Source: Paenibacillus montaniterrae (lineage in GTDB: Bacteria > Bacillota > Bacilli > Paenibacillales > Paenibacillaceae). From it: 64,000 nucleotides of DNA. The position numbers were made by a program, and so were the translations under genes. Where the stretch lies: positions 620,001 to 684,000 of the forward strand of contig NZ_BOSE01000002.1 of assembly GCF_018403185.1 (NCBI RefSeq). The letters are read 5' to 3'. Below are positions 18,804 to 27,054 of the stretch, in pieces (positions within the stretch are counted from its first letter, which is position 1; the number at the start of each line of letters is the position of its first letter). The notes under the pieces were generated by a model. It saw only the letters and a program-made list of their open reading frames with translations, was not told where the DNA came from and did not search any database.

Positions 18804-21122
18804 TTAGATAGATTTCTTAATTTTGATCAGTTCTTTATTAAGCGCATACAACAGCTTTTCTGTGAAATGCTCTGGCGCCATTTCCGCCAATGTATCTATT
18901 TTAAAGCCTTGAGTCATGCTGTACGTAGGTCTGTTTGTAAAATCCTCACCCAAGTATTTCGTTAGTACTGCTCCCGCTTCTTCGTTCGCAAACAGCTCTT
19001 TAAACGTGCAGCGAGTGGAATAGACATCATCGGTGATGTGAAGCTCCTCCATCACTCCCCCATCCAACTCAGGCATCTGGAACCAGTTTGCCACTTCCTC
19101 GCCTTTATCCTCTACTGGCGCTTCATAGCTTGGATTTGGCTCGTTCACTTTAACGAATTTCGCCATATCCTCGTAGTGAACTTGATCCTCATTGGCTACT
19201 GCGCGGATTTCATTGATTCCCTCGGATAAAGGCACTTGCTCAAAAATGAATATCTTTTCATCACTAGCTATCGTTTGATGCTCAGCTCCATTTACGTACA
19301 ATGTTACGCTACTGCAGTTAGAGTACACCTTGATCTGAATGCGCTCTTCAACTCTATCGACAAAGCGCTTGCTCGTAATATGAACAAATTTCTCCTGCGA
19401 CCAATGAGCCTTGTACATATAGAAAGCATCCTTCCTGATCTTTCTATCGTAGGTGATTAAGCCCTTGTTGTTTCTACCTTGCACGCCGCCTTCATCTCGA
19501 ATATTGGCGCCAAAGTCAAACATATTCCATACATACGTAGCCCAGAGAAAAGGCCGCTGCTCAAAAATTTTCCAAACCTGCTCATGGAATAATGCATGAT
19601 ATTCCTCTGTATAGTCCTTCACCTTAGGCTCGGTGCTATGGTATTGAACAATGCCTTCCGCCCCATATTCTGATATACATAGCGGCACATCGGGATTGAT
19701 GTGGTGAAACTTGTCCAGCCAAGGCGCGAAATCATCCGTTTTGCCATGATACCAGCCATAATATTTATTGTAGCCGACAACGTCCGTCATGCGATTATAT
19801 TCGTCTTCCTCATTGACAAATAAAACATTCGCCATCGTCGTCAGTCTGGTAGGATCCTCTTCCTTCGTCAAACGATTCAGTTCTTTCACGAGTCGTCTAA
19901 CCTCTGGTCGTTCTCCGCCGATTTGAATTTCATTTTGCAGTCCCCAGAACATAATGGAAGGATGATTGAAGTTTTGCTTGATCAATTCCAGCATCTGCTG
20001 CTTAGCGTTGATTCCTTCTAGTTCATGCTGCGACATAACCGAGATGAACGGAATTTCTGCCCAGACAACCATGCCTTCTTTATCACATAAGTCATAAAAG
20101 AACTGACTATGCTGATAATGCGCCAGTCGAATCGAAGTTGCTCCAATTTCTTTAATCGCTGCCATATCCTCGACTTGCTCTTGCTCGGTAATTGCCCAGC
20201 CCATATCCTTGCGATCCTGATGTCGCGATACCCCATATAAAGGCAGATGCTCGCCATTGAGGAAGAAGCCTTTCTCCGCATCAACATGGAAATATCTGAC
20301 ACCAAACGGAATCGAGCATGCATCAATCGTATCATTAAAGCTCGTTAGTGAAACGTTGACACTGTACATATAAGGATGTTTTCTGCCATTCCATAAAATT
20401 GGCTGTTCAATAATACAAGGAAGTTCTTCTGTCTTGCTTTCCCCTGCTGCCAGAACGACTTCCTTCGCAGCGTATGTGACAGCACGCTGTTCAGCATTAA
20501 CAATGTCTGCCCAAAGTCTGACGCGCTTCTCCTCACTACTATCGTTGACAAGCTTTACTTTAACGGTCAGCTGTGCTTTTTCCTTCGTCACCTGCTCCTG
20601 CACAACATAAATGCCGCTTGAACCATAGTCCAGCAAATCAACATGCACCGGATTCTTCACAATTATATTCACATCACGATAAATTCCGCCGTAGAAAGTA
20701 AAATCCGCTTTTTGCGGGTACACATCATCTACTACCGTATTGTCCACTTTTACCGCAAGTATATTTTTAGCTCCGTATTTAACGGCATCTGTTATATCAA
20801 ATCTGAACGTGGAGTATCCGCCTTTATGCTGACCGATGTGCTGACCATTTACGTATACATCGGTAATGCTGTTTGAGCCGTTGAATTCTATAAACAGCTT
20901 GCTTCCTTGATAAGCAGGCTCTACATCAAATGCTTTTCTATACCAGCATGCGCCTTGATAATATTCATAGCCATTCGCTCCATCAATCGCGTTCCACGTA
21001 TGGGGAATATGAACAATGCTCCAATGTGCATCATCATACAATTCGCGCTCTGCTTGCTCTTCATTCGCCCGAATAAACCGCCAATTATCATTTAACTCGA
21101 TACGTTTTCTCATTACGAACAC
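18804..21122 (-). CDS. Glycoside hydrolase family 2, beta-galactosidase-like (paralogue of 3131-5419)
   Basis: A 772-residue cytoplasmic GH2 enzyme with sugar-binding domain (HIPHTWNAIDG near residue 40), immunoglobulin-like domain and TIM barrel. The acid/base is Glu in WGLQNEIQIGG and the nucleophile Glu in CISEYGAEG. Its C-terminal helical tail (ending NKELIKIKKSI) matches that of the GH2 at 3131-5419, so both come from one duplication and both sit in this regulon. It has its own promoter with the tandem repeat and its own terminator. A TetR gene is divergent from it. Confidence 0.88.
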   Translation of the reverse strand: MFVMRKRIELNDNWRFIRANEEQAERELYDDAHWSIVHIPHTWNAIDGANGYEYYQGACWYRKAFDVEPAYQGSKLFIEFNGSNSITDVYVNGQHIGQHKGGYSTFRFDITDAVKYGAKNILAVKVDNTVVDDVYPQKADFTFYGGIYRDVNIIVKNPVHVDLLDYGSSGIYVVQEQVTKEKAQLTVKVKLVNDSSEEKRVRLWADIVNAEQRAVTYAAKEVVLAAGESKTEELPCIIEQPILWNGRKHPYMYSVNVSLTSFNDTIDACSIPFGVRYFHVDAEKGFFLNGEHLPLYGVSRHQDRKDMGWAITEQEQVEDMAAIKEIGATSIRLAHYQHSQFFYDLCDKEGMVVWAEIPFISVMSQHELEGINAKQQMLELIKQNFNHPSIMFWGLQNEIQIGGERPEVRRLVKELNRLTKEEDPTRLTTMANVLFVNEEDEYNRMTDVVGYNKYYGWYHGKTDDFAPWLDKFHHINPDVPLCISEYGAEGIVQYHSTEPKVKDYTEEYHALFHEQVWKIFEQRPFLWATYVWNMFDFGANIRDEGGVQGRNNKGLITYDRKIRKDAFYMYKAHWSQEKFVHITSKRFVDRVEERIQIKVYSNCSSVTLYVNGAEHQTIASDEKIFIFEQVPLSEGINEIRAVANEDQVHYEDMAKFVKVNEPNPSYEAPVEDKGEEVANWFQMPELDGGVMEELHITDDVYSTRCTFKELFANEEAGAVLTKYLGEDFTNRPTYSMTQGFKIDTLAEMAPEHFTEKLLYALNKELIKIKKSI

Positions 21123-21156
21123 ACTCCCTATTATGAAATTGCCTAGTTCTTATTCC

Positions 21157-21221
21157 AGTCTAAATGAACCTCAGCAGCGCCACTAACGGTTTAACGACTA
21201 TCTCGATGTCACTTTAACGAC
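21157..21221 (-). promoter_or_regulatory. Promoter of the second GH2 gene with tandem direct repeat (site d)
   Basis: Plus-strand 21183-21221 reads CTAAC-N6-ACGAC and, after 23 bases, ATGTC-N6-ACGAC. The minus strand has GTTAGT, 19 nt, then TAGACT (21157-21162), a weak -10 as expected for an activated promoter. The array starts 61 bp upstream of the GH2 ATG and could also affect the divergent TetR gene. Confidence 0.65.
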
Positions 21222-21261
21222 TTTTTGCAATATGGTATGATGAAGCTGGGAGTTGAAGCGA

Positions 21262-21801
21262 ATGATTACGACGAAGGATAATTTATGTGAAGTTGCAATA
21301 GCTATGTTTAGAGAGCTTGGCTATGAAAAAGTGAGCATCAATATGATCTGCAACAAGCTAAAGGTAACGCGCGGCTCCTTCTATCATCACTTCGATAGCA
21401 AGGATGAGCTGTTATTATATTGGTTCTCTGCGCAAGCGGAAAAAGAGATTGCAATGGATCTAAGCCTGGCCTCGCCAAAATTAATTCTTGAAAAATATAA
21501 CCTGGATTACGCCAATATCATTAACAAAGTAGGCCACGACTTTATGTATCATATTCTTATGGCCGAATTCGAGCTGGAAGGCAAGCATTTTTATACATAT
21601 TTCAAGGCTGAAGCACAGTCAATTGAGCTAATCAATATGGCTATTGAACAAGAAGAAATTCATACTAACCTGCCTGCAAAACAATTGCTCGATGCGTTCA
21701 CAGCCGCAATCATTGGCGCAATCGTAATATGGAAGTTTGAAAATGGAAAATTCGATATAGTTCGCAAGATGATGTCTATTTTCGAAAGCGTATATCGCTG
21801 A
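21262..21801 (+). CDS. TetR/AcrR-family transcriptional regulator
   Basis: About 179 residues from ATG 21262, which has GGGAG 9 nt upstream; a TTG at 21253 is a weaker alternative. The N-terminal helix-turn-helix spans about 5-50 (ending in VTRGSFYHHFDSKDELL, the TetR recognition-helix signature). The C-terminal ligand domain has no recognisable identity. It is divergent from the GH2 gene, 140 bp apart, so it may help control that gene or respond to an unrelated ligand. Confidence 0.85.
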   Translation: MITTKDNLCEVAIAMFRELGYEKVSINMICNKLKVTRGSFYHHFDSKDELLLYWFSAQAEKEIAMDLSLASPKLILEKYNLDYANIINKVGHDFMYHILMAEFELEGKHFYTYFKAEAQSIELINMAIEQEEIHTNLPAKQLLDAFTAAIIGAIVIWKFENGKFDIVRKMMSIFESVYR

Positions 21802-21837
21802 AGGCTGAAAAAGAGACTGGGACCCTCTAAAACAAGC

Positions 21838-21871
21838 AAAAGGTGAAATCCATGAGCGGATTTCACCTTTT
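21838..21871. terminator. Bidirectional terminator between TetR and carboxymuconolactone decarboxylase genes
   Basis: A perfect 14-bp stem (AAAAGGTGAAATCC / GGATTTCACCTTTT) with a 6-nt loop lies between two convergent genes. T residues in the stem end serve both directions, so it probably ends both transcripts. Confidence 0.85.
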
Positions 21872-21903
21872 GCACATTTTCGGTTCTGTTTTTGACTGTC
21901 GAT

Positions 21904-22383
21904 TTAATTGCGCGGGGACGTAACGTCCACCCTTTGTCGTGTTGAAACGTTAATTCGATTATAAAGATTGGCAGTGGCAATCCCGATAATGAGTGTAGCC
22001 AGTGCGCCTTCATCATAGTGAAGGGAGGCCTCTTTATACACATCGTCTGGTGCTGGATCGTTCAAGTCATGAAGACGGGTCATCGCTTCACTAAGTGCCA
22101 GAGCTGCGCGTTCCGCATCGGTGAAATTTGACGTTTCACGCCATGCGGATACAACTAAAAGCCGTTCGGTCGATTCGCCTGCGGCCAGCGCATTACGGGA
22201 ATGTAGATCCACACAGACGCTATCACCGTTGATTTGACTGGCGCGAAGGTAGGCAAGGAATAAGGTACTAGTCGGCAAAGTATTTTTTTCTGCTGATGCA
22301 AATAACGCTCTGCCCAACGCTTGCAAAGATTGGCCTACTTCGGGCAAACCCATAATGGGGTTGCTCATTCTGGATTGTTGCAT
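21904..22383 (-). CDS. Carboxymuconolactone decarboxylase / AhpD-like protein, partner of ECF41 sigma factor
   Basis: A 159-residue protein of the CMD/AhpD fold. The core motif is at about residues 51-65 (INGDSVCVDLHSRNA). Family peroxidases have Cys-X-X-Cys here; this protein keeps only the second Cys, with Asp at the first position, so a standard AhpD thiol cycle seems unlikely. ATG 22383 lies behind AAGGAGAG. It is divergent from an ECF41 sigma factor, and CMD proteins are one of the three known partner types of ECF41 (carboxymuconolactone decarboxylase, oxidoreductase or epimerase). The promoter is a match to the ECF41 consensus. Confidence 0.85.
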   Translation of the reverse strand: MQQSRMSNPIMGLPEVGQSLQALGRALFASAEKNTLPTSTLFLAYLRASQINGDSVCVDLHSRNALAAGESTERLLVVSAWRETSNFTDAERAALALSEAMTRLHDLNDPAPDDVYKEASLHYDEGALATLIIGIATANLYNRINVSTRQRVDVTSPRN

Positions 22384-22444
22384 AAGATACTCTCTCCTTC
22401 TGTAACTGGGATTAGAAGCCTTTCATTATGCCTCTCACTGCAAT

Positions 22445-22471
22445 GACGTATTGGGTCGGGGAAGTGTGACA
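22445..22471 (-). promoter_or_regulatory. ECF41-type promoter for the carboxymuconolactone decarboxylase gene
   Basis: On the minus strand TGTCACA (22465-22471) is followed after exactly 16 nt by CGTC (22445-22448). This is the -35/-10 pair known for ECF41 sigma factors. The -10 lies 62 bp upstream of the gene's ATG. Confidence 0.75.
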
Positions 22472-22492
22472 AACGAAGAAATTTGGGCAAAT

Positions 22493-22519
22493 TGTCACAT
22501 GGATTGGATTCCATTCGTC
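22493..22519 (+). promoter_or_regulatory. ECF41-type promoter for the sigma factor gene (autoregulation)
   Basis: TGTCACA (22493-22499), 16 nt, CGTC (22516-22519) on the plus strand mirrors the promoter of the divergent gene in both boxes and spacing. The -10 lies 56 bp upstream of the sigma-factor ATG. Confidence 0.75.
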
Positions 22520-22574
22520 AGTATGGTAGGGGGATCTCTATAATTAAACTGCAAAGACAGGAGAATACTTTAGT

Positions 22575-23417
22575 ATGGAAGAACAATTCGAATCACACCG
22601 GGATCATTTGCTTGCTGTGGCTTATCGCATGCTCGGTTCATGGACAGAAGCGGAGGATTCCGTTCAGGAAGCATGGTTGCGTCTTCATCGCTCAGATCAA
22701 AGCCAGATTGAGAATTTAGGCGGATGGCTGACCACTGTCGTTTCACGAATTTGTCTCGACATGCTTCGTTCGAGAAAAGCCAGACGTGAGGAATTCATGG
22801 ATGAACCATTGCCCATGGATATAGAGGATCGGTCCACTCCCGAACAAGAAACGCTCATGGCCGATTCTGTCGGGGGTGCTCTGCTTATTGTACTAGAAAA
22901 GTTGAACCCATCGGAACGCATCGTCTTCGTGCTGCACGACATCTTTGCTATACCGTTCAATGAACTCGCGTCAATTGTCGGAAAATCTGAACCTGCCACC
23001 AGAAAGCTTGCGAGCCGGGCGCGCCAAAAGGTGAGAGGACAAGAAAGGCTTGCACAAGATGATTTGTTGCGTCAGCAAAAGCTTGTGGACGCTTTCCTGG
23101 CCGCAGCATACGAGGGAGATTTTGAGGCGCTGGTAGAGGCACTCGATCCGGAAGTGGTGCTTCGAGATGATCGCGAGACAGGCACCATCACTGAAACCAG
23201 GGGAGCTATTGCTTTAGCCAAGAGAGTAGTAGGACGTGCCAAACCGGCCCAGGTGGCACTTGTTAACGGAAGTATTGGAGCAGTTGCAGCTCCGGGAGGA
23301 AAATTGCACTACGTGGTTCAATTCACGATAAGTGGCGGGAAAATTGCTGAGGTAGATTTAATATCTAGCGCTTCACGGCTTGAACAGCTTGATATTACGC
23401 TTCCTTTTCATTTCTAA
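22575..23417 (+). CDS. RNA polymerase sigma factor, ECF41 (SigJ-like) group
   Basis: A 280-residue sigma factor. Region 2 occupies about 5-75 (AYRMLGSWTEAEDSVQEAWLR), region 4 about 110-165 (LNPSERIVFVLHDIF with FNELASIVGKSEPATRKLASRAR), and a SnoaL-like C-terminal extension fills 170-280. That extension defines ECF41, which has no separate anti-sigma factor; the extension itself tunes activity. I do not see the DGGGR motif reported for many members; LDPEVVLRDD stands near its expected place. ATG 22575 follows CAGGAGA. It probably transcribes itself and the divergent gene. Confidence 0.92.
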   Translation: MEEQFESHRDHLLAVAYRMLGSWTEAEDSVQEAWLRLHRSDQSQIENLGGWLTTVVSRICLDMLRSRKARREEFMDEPLPMDIEDRSTPEQETLMADSVGGALLIVLEKLNPSERIVFVLHDIFAIPFNELASIVGKSEPATRKLASRARQKVRGQERLAQDDLLRQQKLVDAFLAAAYEGDFEALVEALDPEVVLRDDRETGTITETRGAIALAKRVVGRAKPAQVALVNGSIGAVAAPGGKLHYVVQFTISGGKIAEVDLISSASRLEQLDITLPFHF

Positions 23418-23480
23418 CAGAAAACGGCCGTTCAATGTAAGGCGCGTATATATTTGAATCTATGATTTATCTTATTGATA

Positions 23481-23798
23481 TCAAGCCTGGAATACCATTG
23501 AGCTTCTGCCCACCGCTTGATACATCATTTCAGGATCCACATACGACTCAAATATTTTTGCAACTTCGCATACTTTATTTAATCTTGCAACAGCAAAGCG
23601 ATCCTTCATTTTCGTAAAAATAAACGGCCGGGATTCGCTCAAATACCGCTCAATCACTTCTTGCTTAATTCCTTCCTCTGCCAGACAGCGTGCAATTGCC
23701 TCTTCTATTAGCTAGGTCAAATTTGCAAATTCTTTTTTCTTAAGACCGTGCAGAACAGCATGAAACACCGAAATCATGTTCATGCTGTTCCTTAACAT
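23481..23798 (-). pseudogene. Truncated small gene with in-frame stop (DUF6933-like remnant)
   Basis: The minus strand reads 106 codons from ATG 23798 to TGA 23481 with a single in-frame TAG at 23712-23714. Both halves look like real protein: HAVLHGLKKKEFANLT before the stop and RPFIFTKMKDRFAVARLNK after it. From memory these resemble the C-terminal two thirds of DUF6933 proteins, whose N-terminal part would be missing. Its ATG overlaps the stop of the gene upstream. It is probably a dead fragment. Confidence 0.45.
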
Positions 23799-24121
23799 TA
23801 TTTATTTAAAAAGCCGCCTAGTTTGTCTCCTAATCCGCCAAGCCCCTCACCTAACTGGCTGCCTGCTGCTTTCTGCAAAAAGTCTTTCCATGATTGGAAG
23901 GAGCTAATTTGCTTAATAAATCCATCCAGCTTGTCAGGAGAAATATTTTTTAAATCCAGTACGCTGCTAACATCAAAGCCGCTTTTCTCCAAAAATGCTT
24001 GAACGGATTGAAGTGTTGTATTATCTTTAATAAATTTATCCGTAATCACTTGCTGCAAATCAAGCTTGTCCAAATCAACACCAAACTTTTCTGCCATATC
24101 GCCGATTTTTCCTAAATCCAT
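23798..24121 (-). CDS. Hypothetical small protein
   Basis: A 107-residue protein from ATG 24121, with GAGGGG 8 nt upstream. It is mostly amphipathic helix (DMAEKFGVDLDKLDLQQVI, then FQSWKDFLQKA) and ends in a Gly/Leu-rich tail (GEGLGGLGDKLGGFLNK). There is no signal peptide or membrane segment. I do not recognise the family. The stop overlaps the ATG of the broken gene downstream (TAATG). Confidence 0.65.
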   Translation of the reverse strand: MDLGKIGDMAEKFGVDLDKLDLQQVITDKFIKDNTTLQSVQAFLEKSGFDVSSVLDLKNISPDKLDGFIKQISSFQSWKDFLQKAAGSQLGEGLGGLGDKLGGFLNK

Positions 24122-24261
24122 TAAACTTGCCCCTCTCAAAATATTTACTATTTTTTAATGATAGCACTGTACGGGTGCATCAGTAAATATTCCCTTGATA
24201 CACGAACGTATATTCTGTATACTGATTATTAGCACTACTTAAAATATGTCGATCGCGAAGC

Positions 24262-24313
24262 ACGCGTCACCTGTTCTCCTGCATGGGCTGGGGGTCAGGC
24301 TGACGCGTTTTTT
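24262..24313 (+). terminator. Terminator-like hairpin upstream of the Rpn gene
   Basis: ACGCGTCA pairs with TGACGCGT over a 31-nt interval in which CCTG and CAGG can extend the stem, followed by TTTTTT. No plus-strand gene ends nearby, so it may be an attenuator or insulator for the Rpn gene that starts at 24351. Confidence 0.5.
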
Positions 24314-24350
24314 GTGTTATAATAATTTCAAGATGAAAGGATGAAGAGAC

Positions 24351-25271
24351 ATGATCCGCAACCGTCTCAAACCTAAAAATGATTTCATCTTTCAGCGCTT
24401 ATTTGGTGAAACGGAAACGAAGGAAACGCTGATTGCTTTACTCAACGCCATCTTGTGTTTGCCATCTGATCGGCAGCTTGCTGATGTCGTTGTCATTGAA
24501 AACAAAGCGCTTATGCAGGAGTTTATCGAAGACAAAACAGGCCGACTTGACATTCGCGCTGAAACATTGGATGGCGTACAAATCAATATTGAAATGCAAA
24601 TGGCCAATGAGCACAATATGGATCGCCGTACCTTATTCTATTTCGGCAAGCTGTTTCTGGAATCCATCAAGTCAGGCGACAAATATCAGGATTTAAAGCG
24701 CACGATCACCATTAATCTGCTGAACTTCAATTTTCTACCTCTTGAATCGTTTCATAGTACCTTTCATCTGTATGAGGACCATACGCGTGACTATATGCTG
24801 ACGGATTTGATTGAACTGCATTTTATTGAATTTCCAAAGTTTCGTGCGATGCAGCATAATTTGCATGATCCACTACATCGTTGGTTATTATTTATGGAAG
24901 AAAATCTTACTGAAGAACAGTTAGAGGAGTTGATCCAGATGGACCCAATGATTAAAAAAACCGAGGAACGGCTGGAATGGCTAAGCAGCGATGAAGAAAC
25001 ACGCAGACGCTATGAGATGCGAGAAAACTCGCGCATTGAGCTGAACAGTCTGTTATATGAAGAAAAGAAGCAAGGCATAGCCGTGGGTAAGATCGAAGGT
25101 AAGATCGAAGGTAAGATCGAAGGTAAGATCGAAGGCAAAATCGAAGGAATAGCTGAGGGCAAGATTGAAGTTGCCAAGGAAATGCTGCTTGCTGGTATGA
25201 GCCACGAAGCCATTTCCTCTTTAACCAAGCTGCCGCTCAAAGATATACAACATCTTGCTGATGAGCTGTAA
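24351..25271 (+). CDS. Rpn-family recombination-promoting nuclease / PD-(D/E)XK transposase-like protein
   Basis: A 306-residue protein of the Rpn (YhgA-like) family. The N-terminal signature is LKPKNDFIFQRLFG. The PD-(D/E)XK nuclease core runs to about residue 130, with LDIRAETLDGVQINIEMQM holding the acidic residues. The linker (about 245-270) is a run of GKIEG repeats encoded by near-identical 12-bp units, common in this family, and the end is a helical specificity-like segment. In E. coli, Rpn proteins cut DNA and promote RecA-independent recombination. It is a single gene between two hairpins. Confidence 0.88.
   Translation: MIRNRLKPKNDFIFQRLFGETETKETLIALLNAILCLPSDRQLADVVVIENKALMQEFIEDKTGRLDIRAETLDGVQINIEMQMANEHNMDRRTLFYFGKLFLESIKSGDKYQDLKRTITINLLNFNFLPLESFHSTFHLYEDHTRDYMLTDLIELHFIEFPKFRAMQHNLHDPLHRWLLFMEENLTEEQLEELIQMDPMIKKTEERLEWLSSDEETRRRYEMRENSRIELNSLLYEEKKQGIAVGKIEGKIEGKIEGKIEGKIEGIAEGKIEVAKEMLLAGMSHEAISSLTKLPLKDIQHLADEL
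25086..25145 (+). repeat. 12-bp tandem repeat inside the Rpn gene
   Basis: Four perfect copies of GGTAAGATCGAA (25086-25133) and one diverged copy (25134-25145), with a further related unit at 25158-25169. Each encodes Gly-Lys-Ile-Glu, so copy-number changes keep the reading frame. Confidence 0.95.
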
Positions 25272-25303
25272 CTTCACTTAGTTCCAGCAGAAATCGAGGT
25301 TAA

Positions 25304-25342
25304 AGGAATACCACACGCACTGAAACAATCTGTGGTATTCCT
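25304..25342 (+). terminator. Hairpin after the Rpn gene
   Basis: A perfect 12-bp stem (AGGAATACCACA / TGTGGTATTCCT) with a 15-nt loop lies 33 bp after the Rpn stop. The following T-run is poor (CTTATAGG), so termination may be partial. Confidence 0.65.
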
Positions 25343-25533
25343 CTTATAGGCGCTAGATCTGATGTTCAACAACACGCTTGTTTTTCGAGAAAAACCAGAT
25401 CATTCAGAGCCTTGGATGTTGCTAGGCCGCCTTACGGTCGGCCCTGTGGCTCTCCTCCCCCTATGGGCCCGCTCCAAAGTCGCCAATTTCGCCCGCCTGT
25501 CTACTGGTCAGACCCTACCTGCTGCTCTCAGCG

Positions 25534-26922
25534 TCATGCTCGCGCAGATTCTTGCTTTGTCTCTCCGGAGACGGCGGCGCCGCGCAAATAAACGAATGAC
25601 GCACCGAGCGCAAACAACGCGATCCCCGTCAGTCCCCAAAAGATGTTGGAATATGCGGTTGCTAGTGGCAGTCCATGCTGCCATTCGATGGCGCTGGAGG
25701 CCAGGGCTATGCTGAAGGCGCCGCTGAAAAACTGCAGCAACTGGAACAGTCCCATGCCCGAACCGACCTGAGACGCAGGCAGGATGCGTGAAATTTCGTT
25801 AGACACACTGCTTGAGATCGCCGTAAAGGCCAGACTCATCAGCATGTAAATAAACAGGATAGCGAGCCAGGACTGCCCGCTGAGCAGCGCAAACAGCACC
25901 GTCGAGGCGAGCATCAGCAACGGCACATACCGTAAAATCGTCCCGTTGCCGTACTGGTCGATGAGAGAACCGACCTTGCGGGAAGCTAGCAGCGCCAGCA
26001 TAGAGCCCGGGAAAATGATAAAGCCGGCGTGGCTCGCGCTCAGGTCAAAACGGTGCAGCAAAATTTGCGGCATCAGAAACAGCGTAGCAAAGCTGCACAA
26101 ATACGAGGCGATGCCAACCAGTGACACGCTCAGATAAGCACCGTTCCCGAACAAGGTGGGCGATACGAATGGCTCCCGGGCACTGCGGATGCGCCAGACG
26201 AACAAAACGAGCGCAAGCACGCCGACGACCAGCGCGATCCATAGATGCTCGGTTAAGAACAGCAGCAATCCTGTCGTGCCGGCGGCGATGAATACGGCAC
26301 CTGGAGTATCGAAGGCGCCACGCATCGGTTTTTCCTGTGGTATGTACCGGAGAAACATCGGAACCAACAGCAGAGTGAGCGCCGTCACCACAAACAGGTA
26401 TCTCCAGCCCCAGTATTCCACAATGGCACCGCCGGCGACAGGACCGAGTCCCAGGCCAAGCGAGACGGCCGACATGATCAGCGCCATCGCTTTGCCGCGG
26501 CGTTCAACGGGCACATACCGGGTGAACAGCACTAGTGACAGCGACACGATCGCCCCAGCGCCGGCCGCTTGCACGACACGTACGGCGAGCAAAAATGCGA
26601 AGCTGGCGCTGAATAGCCCGGCTATAGCAGCCGTGCCCAGTGTCGTCAGTCCGATCGCAAACAACCGTCGCAGCGGCAGAAAATCCGACAGCCGACTAAA
26701 CGTAATGGATGAAATGGCAAATACGATAGAGTAGCCAGTGACGATCAAAGAGGAGACCGCATCCGTCAGGCCAAATGTTATGGTAACGTCGGGCAGCGCC
26801 AAATTAAACATGGCTGTATTCATAATGACCAGCACAACGGCCAGCCCAAGCAAAAGCGTTAGCAGCCCTTCCCGCTTCAGGGCAGGTTCCGCGTTGGAAG
26901 TTTCGGTTGTTACAGTATTCAT
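25534..26922 (-). CDS. MFS multidrug-efflux-type transporter (DHA family)
   Basis: A membrane protein of about 462 residues from ATG 26922 (GGTGG 5-6 nt upstream; GTG 26931 is the alternative). It has at least 12 hydrophobic helices, with the MFS loop motif FSRLSDFLPLRRLFAIG between helices 2 and 3 and the antiporter-type motif LGLGLGPVAGGAIVEYWGWRYLF around residues 150-170. It is divergent from an ArsR-family gene, with a near-palindromic site between them. The coding sequence is clearly more GC-rich than its neighbours, which suggests acquisition from elsewhere. The 190 bp after its stop show no gene. Confidence 0.88.
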   Translation of the reverse strand: MNTVTTETSNAEPALKREGLLTLLLGLAVVLVIMNTAMFNLALPDVTITFGLTDAVSSLIVTGYSIVFAISSITFSRLSDFLPLRRLFAIGLTTLGTAAIAGLFSASFAFLLAVRVVQAAGAGAIVSLSLVLFTRYVPVERRGKAMALIMSAVSLGLGLGPVAGGAIVEYWGWRYLFVVTALTLLLVPMFLRYIPQEKPMRGAFDTPGAVFIAAGTTGLLLFLTEHLWIALVVGVLALVLFVWRIRSAREPFVSPTLFGNGAYLSVSLVGIASYLCSFATLFLMPQILLHRFDLSASHAGFIIFPGSMLALLASRKVGSLIDQYGNGTILRYVPLLMLASTVLFALLSGQSWLAILFIYMLMSLAFTAISSSVSNEISRILPASQVGSGMGLFQLLQFFSGAFSIALASSAIEWQHGLPLATAYSNIFWGLTGIALFALGASFVYLRGAAVSGETKQESARA

Positions 26923-26952
26923 GCGTTCCACCCACTTTTTATTTGTTTTATT

Positions 26953-26970
26953 GTTCGATTATAATAGAAC
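26953..26970. promoter_or_regulatory. Near-palindromic operator between MFS and ArsR genes
   Basis: GTTCGATTATAATAGAAC is palindromic except for one position pair. It lies between the divergent starts and covers a TATAAT-like -10. It is the likely binding site for the ArsR-type repressor. Confidence 0.55.
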
Positions 26971-27054
26971 GATTGAAATATAGCATGCCTTCGGTTAAAA
27001 TGCAATTAGGAAATTTTCGATTTGTCTATAATTTTAAATAAAGGAGGGTGTGCG

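Noticed and set aside
3131..21122. Absence of an ABC ATPase taken as a deletion
   Set aside because: CUT1 importers in Bacilli usually share one ATPase encoded elsewhere, so absence is expected.
25362..25715. 117-codon plus-strand frame after the Rpn gene
   Set aside because: It runs antisense into the MFS gene, and only its first part is outside; no ribosome binding site or family pattern.
26156..26734. 192-codon plus-strand frame
   Set aside because: Antisense to the GC-rich MFS gene; high GC makes stop codons rare, and the product is Ser/Thr/Pro-rich with no motif.
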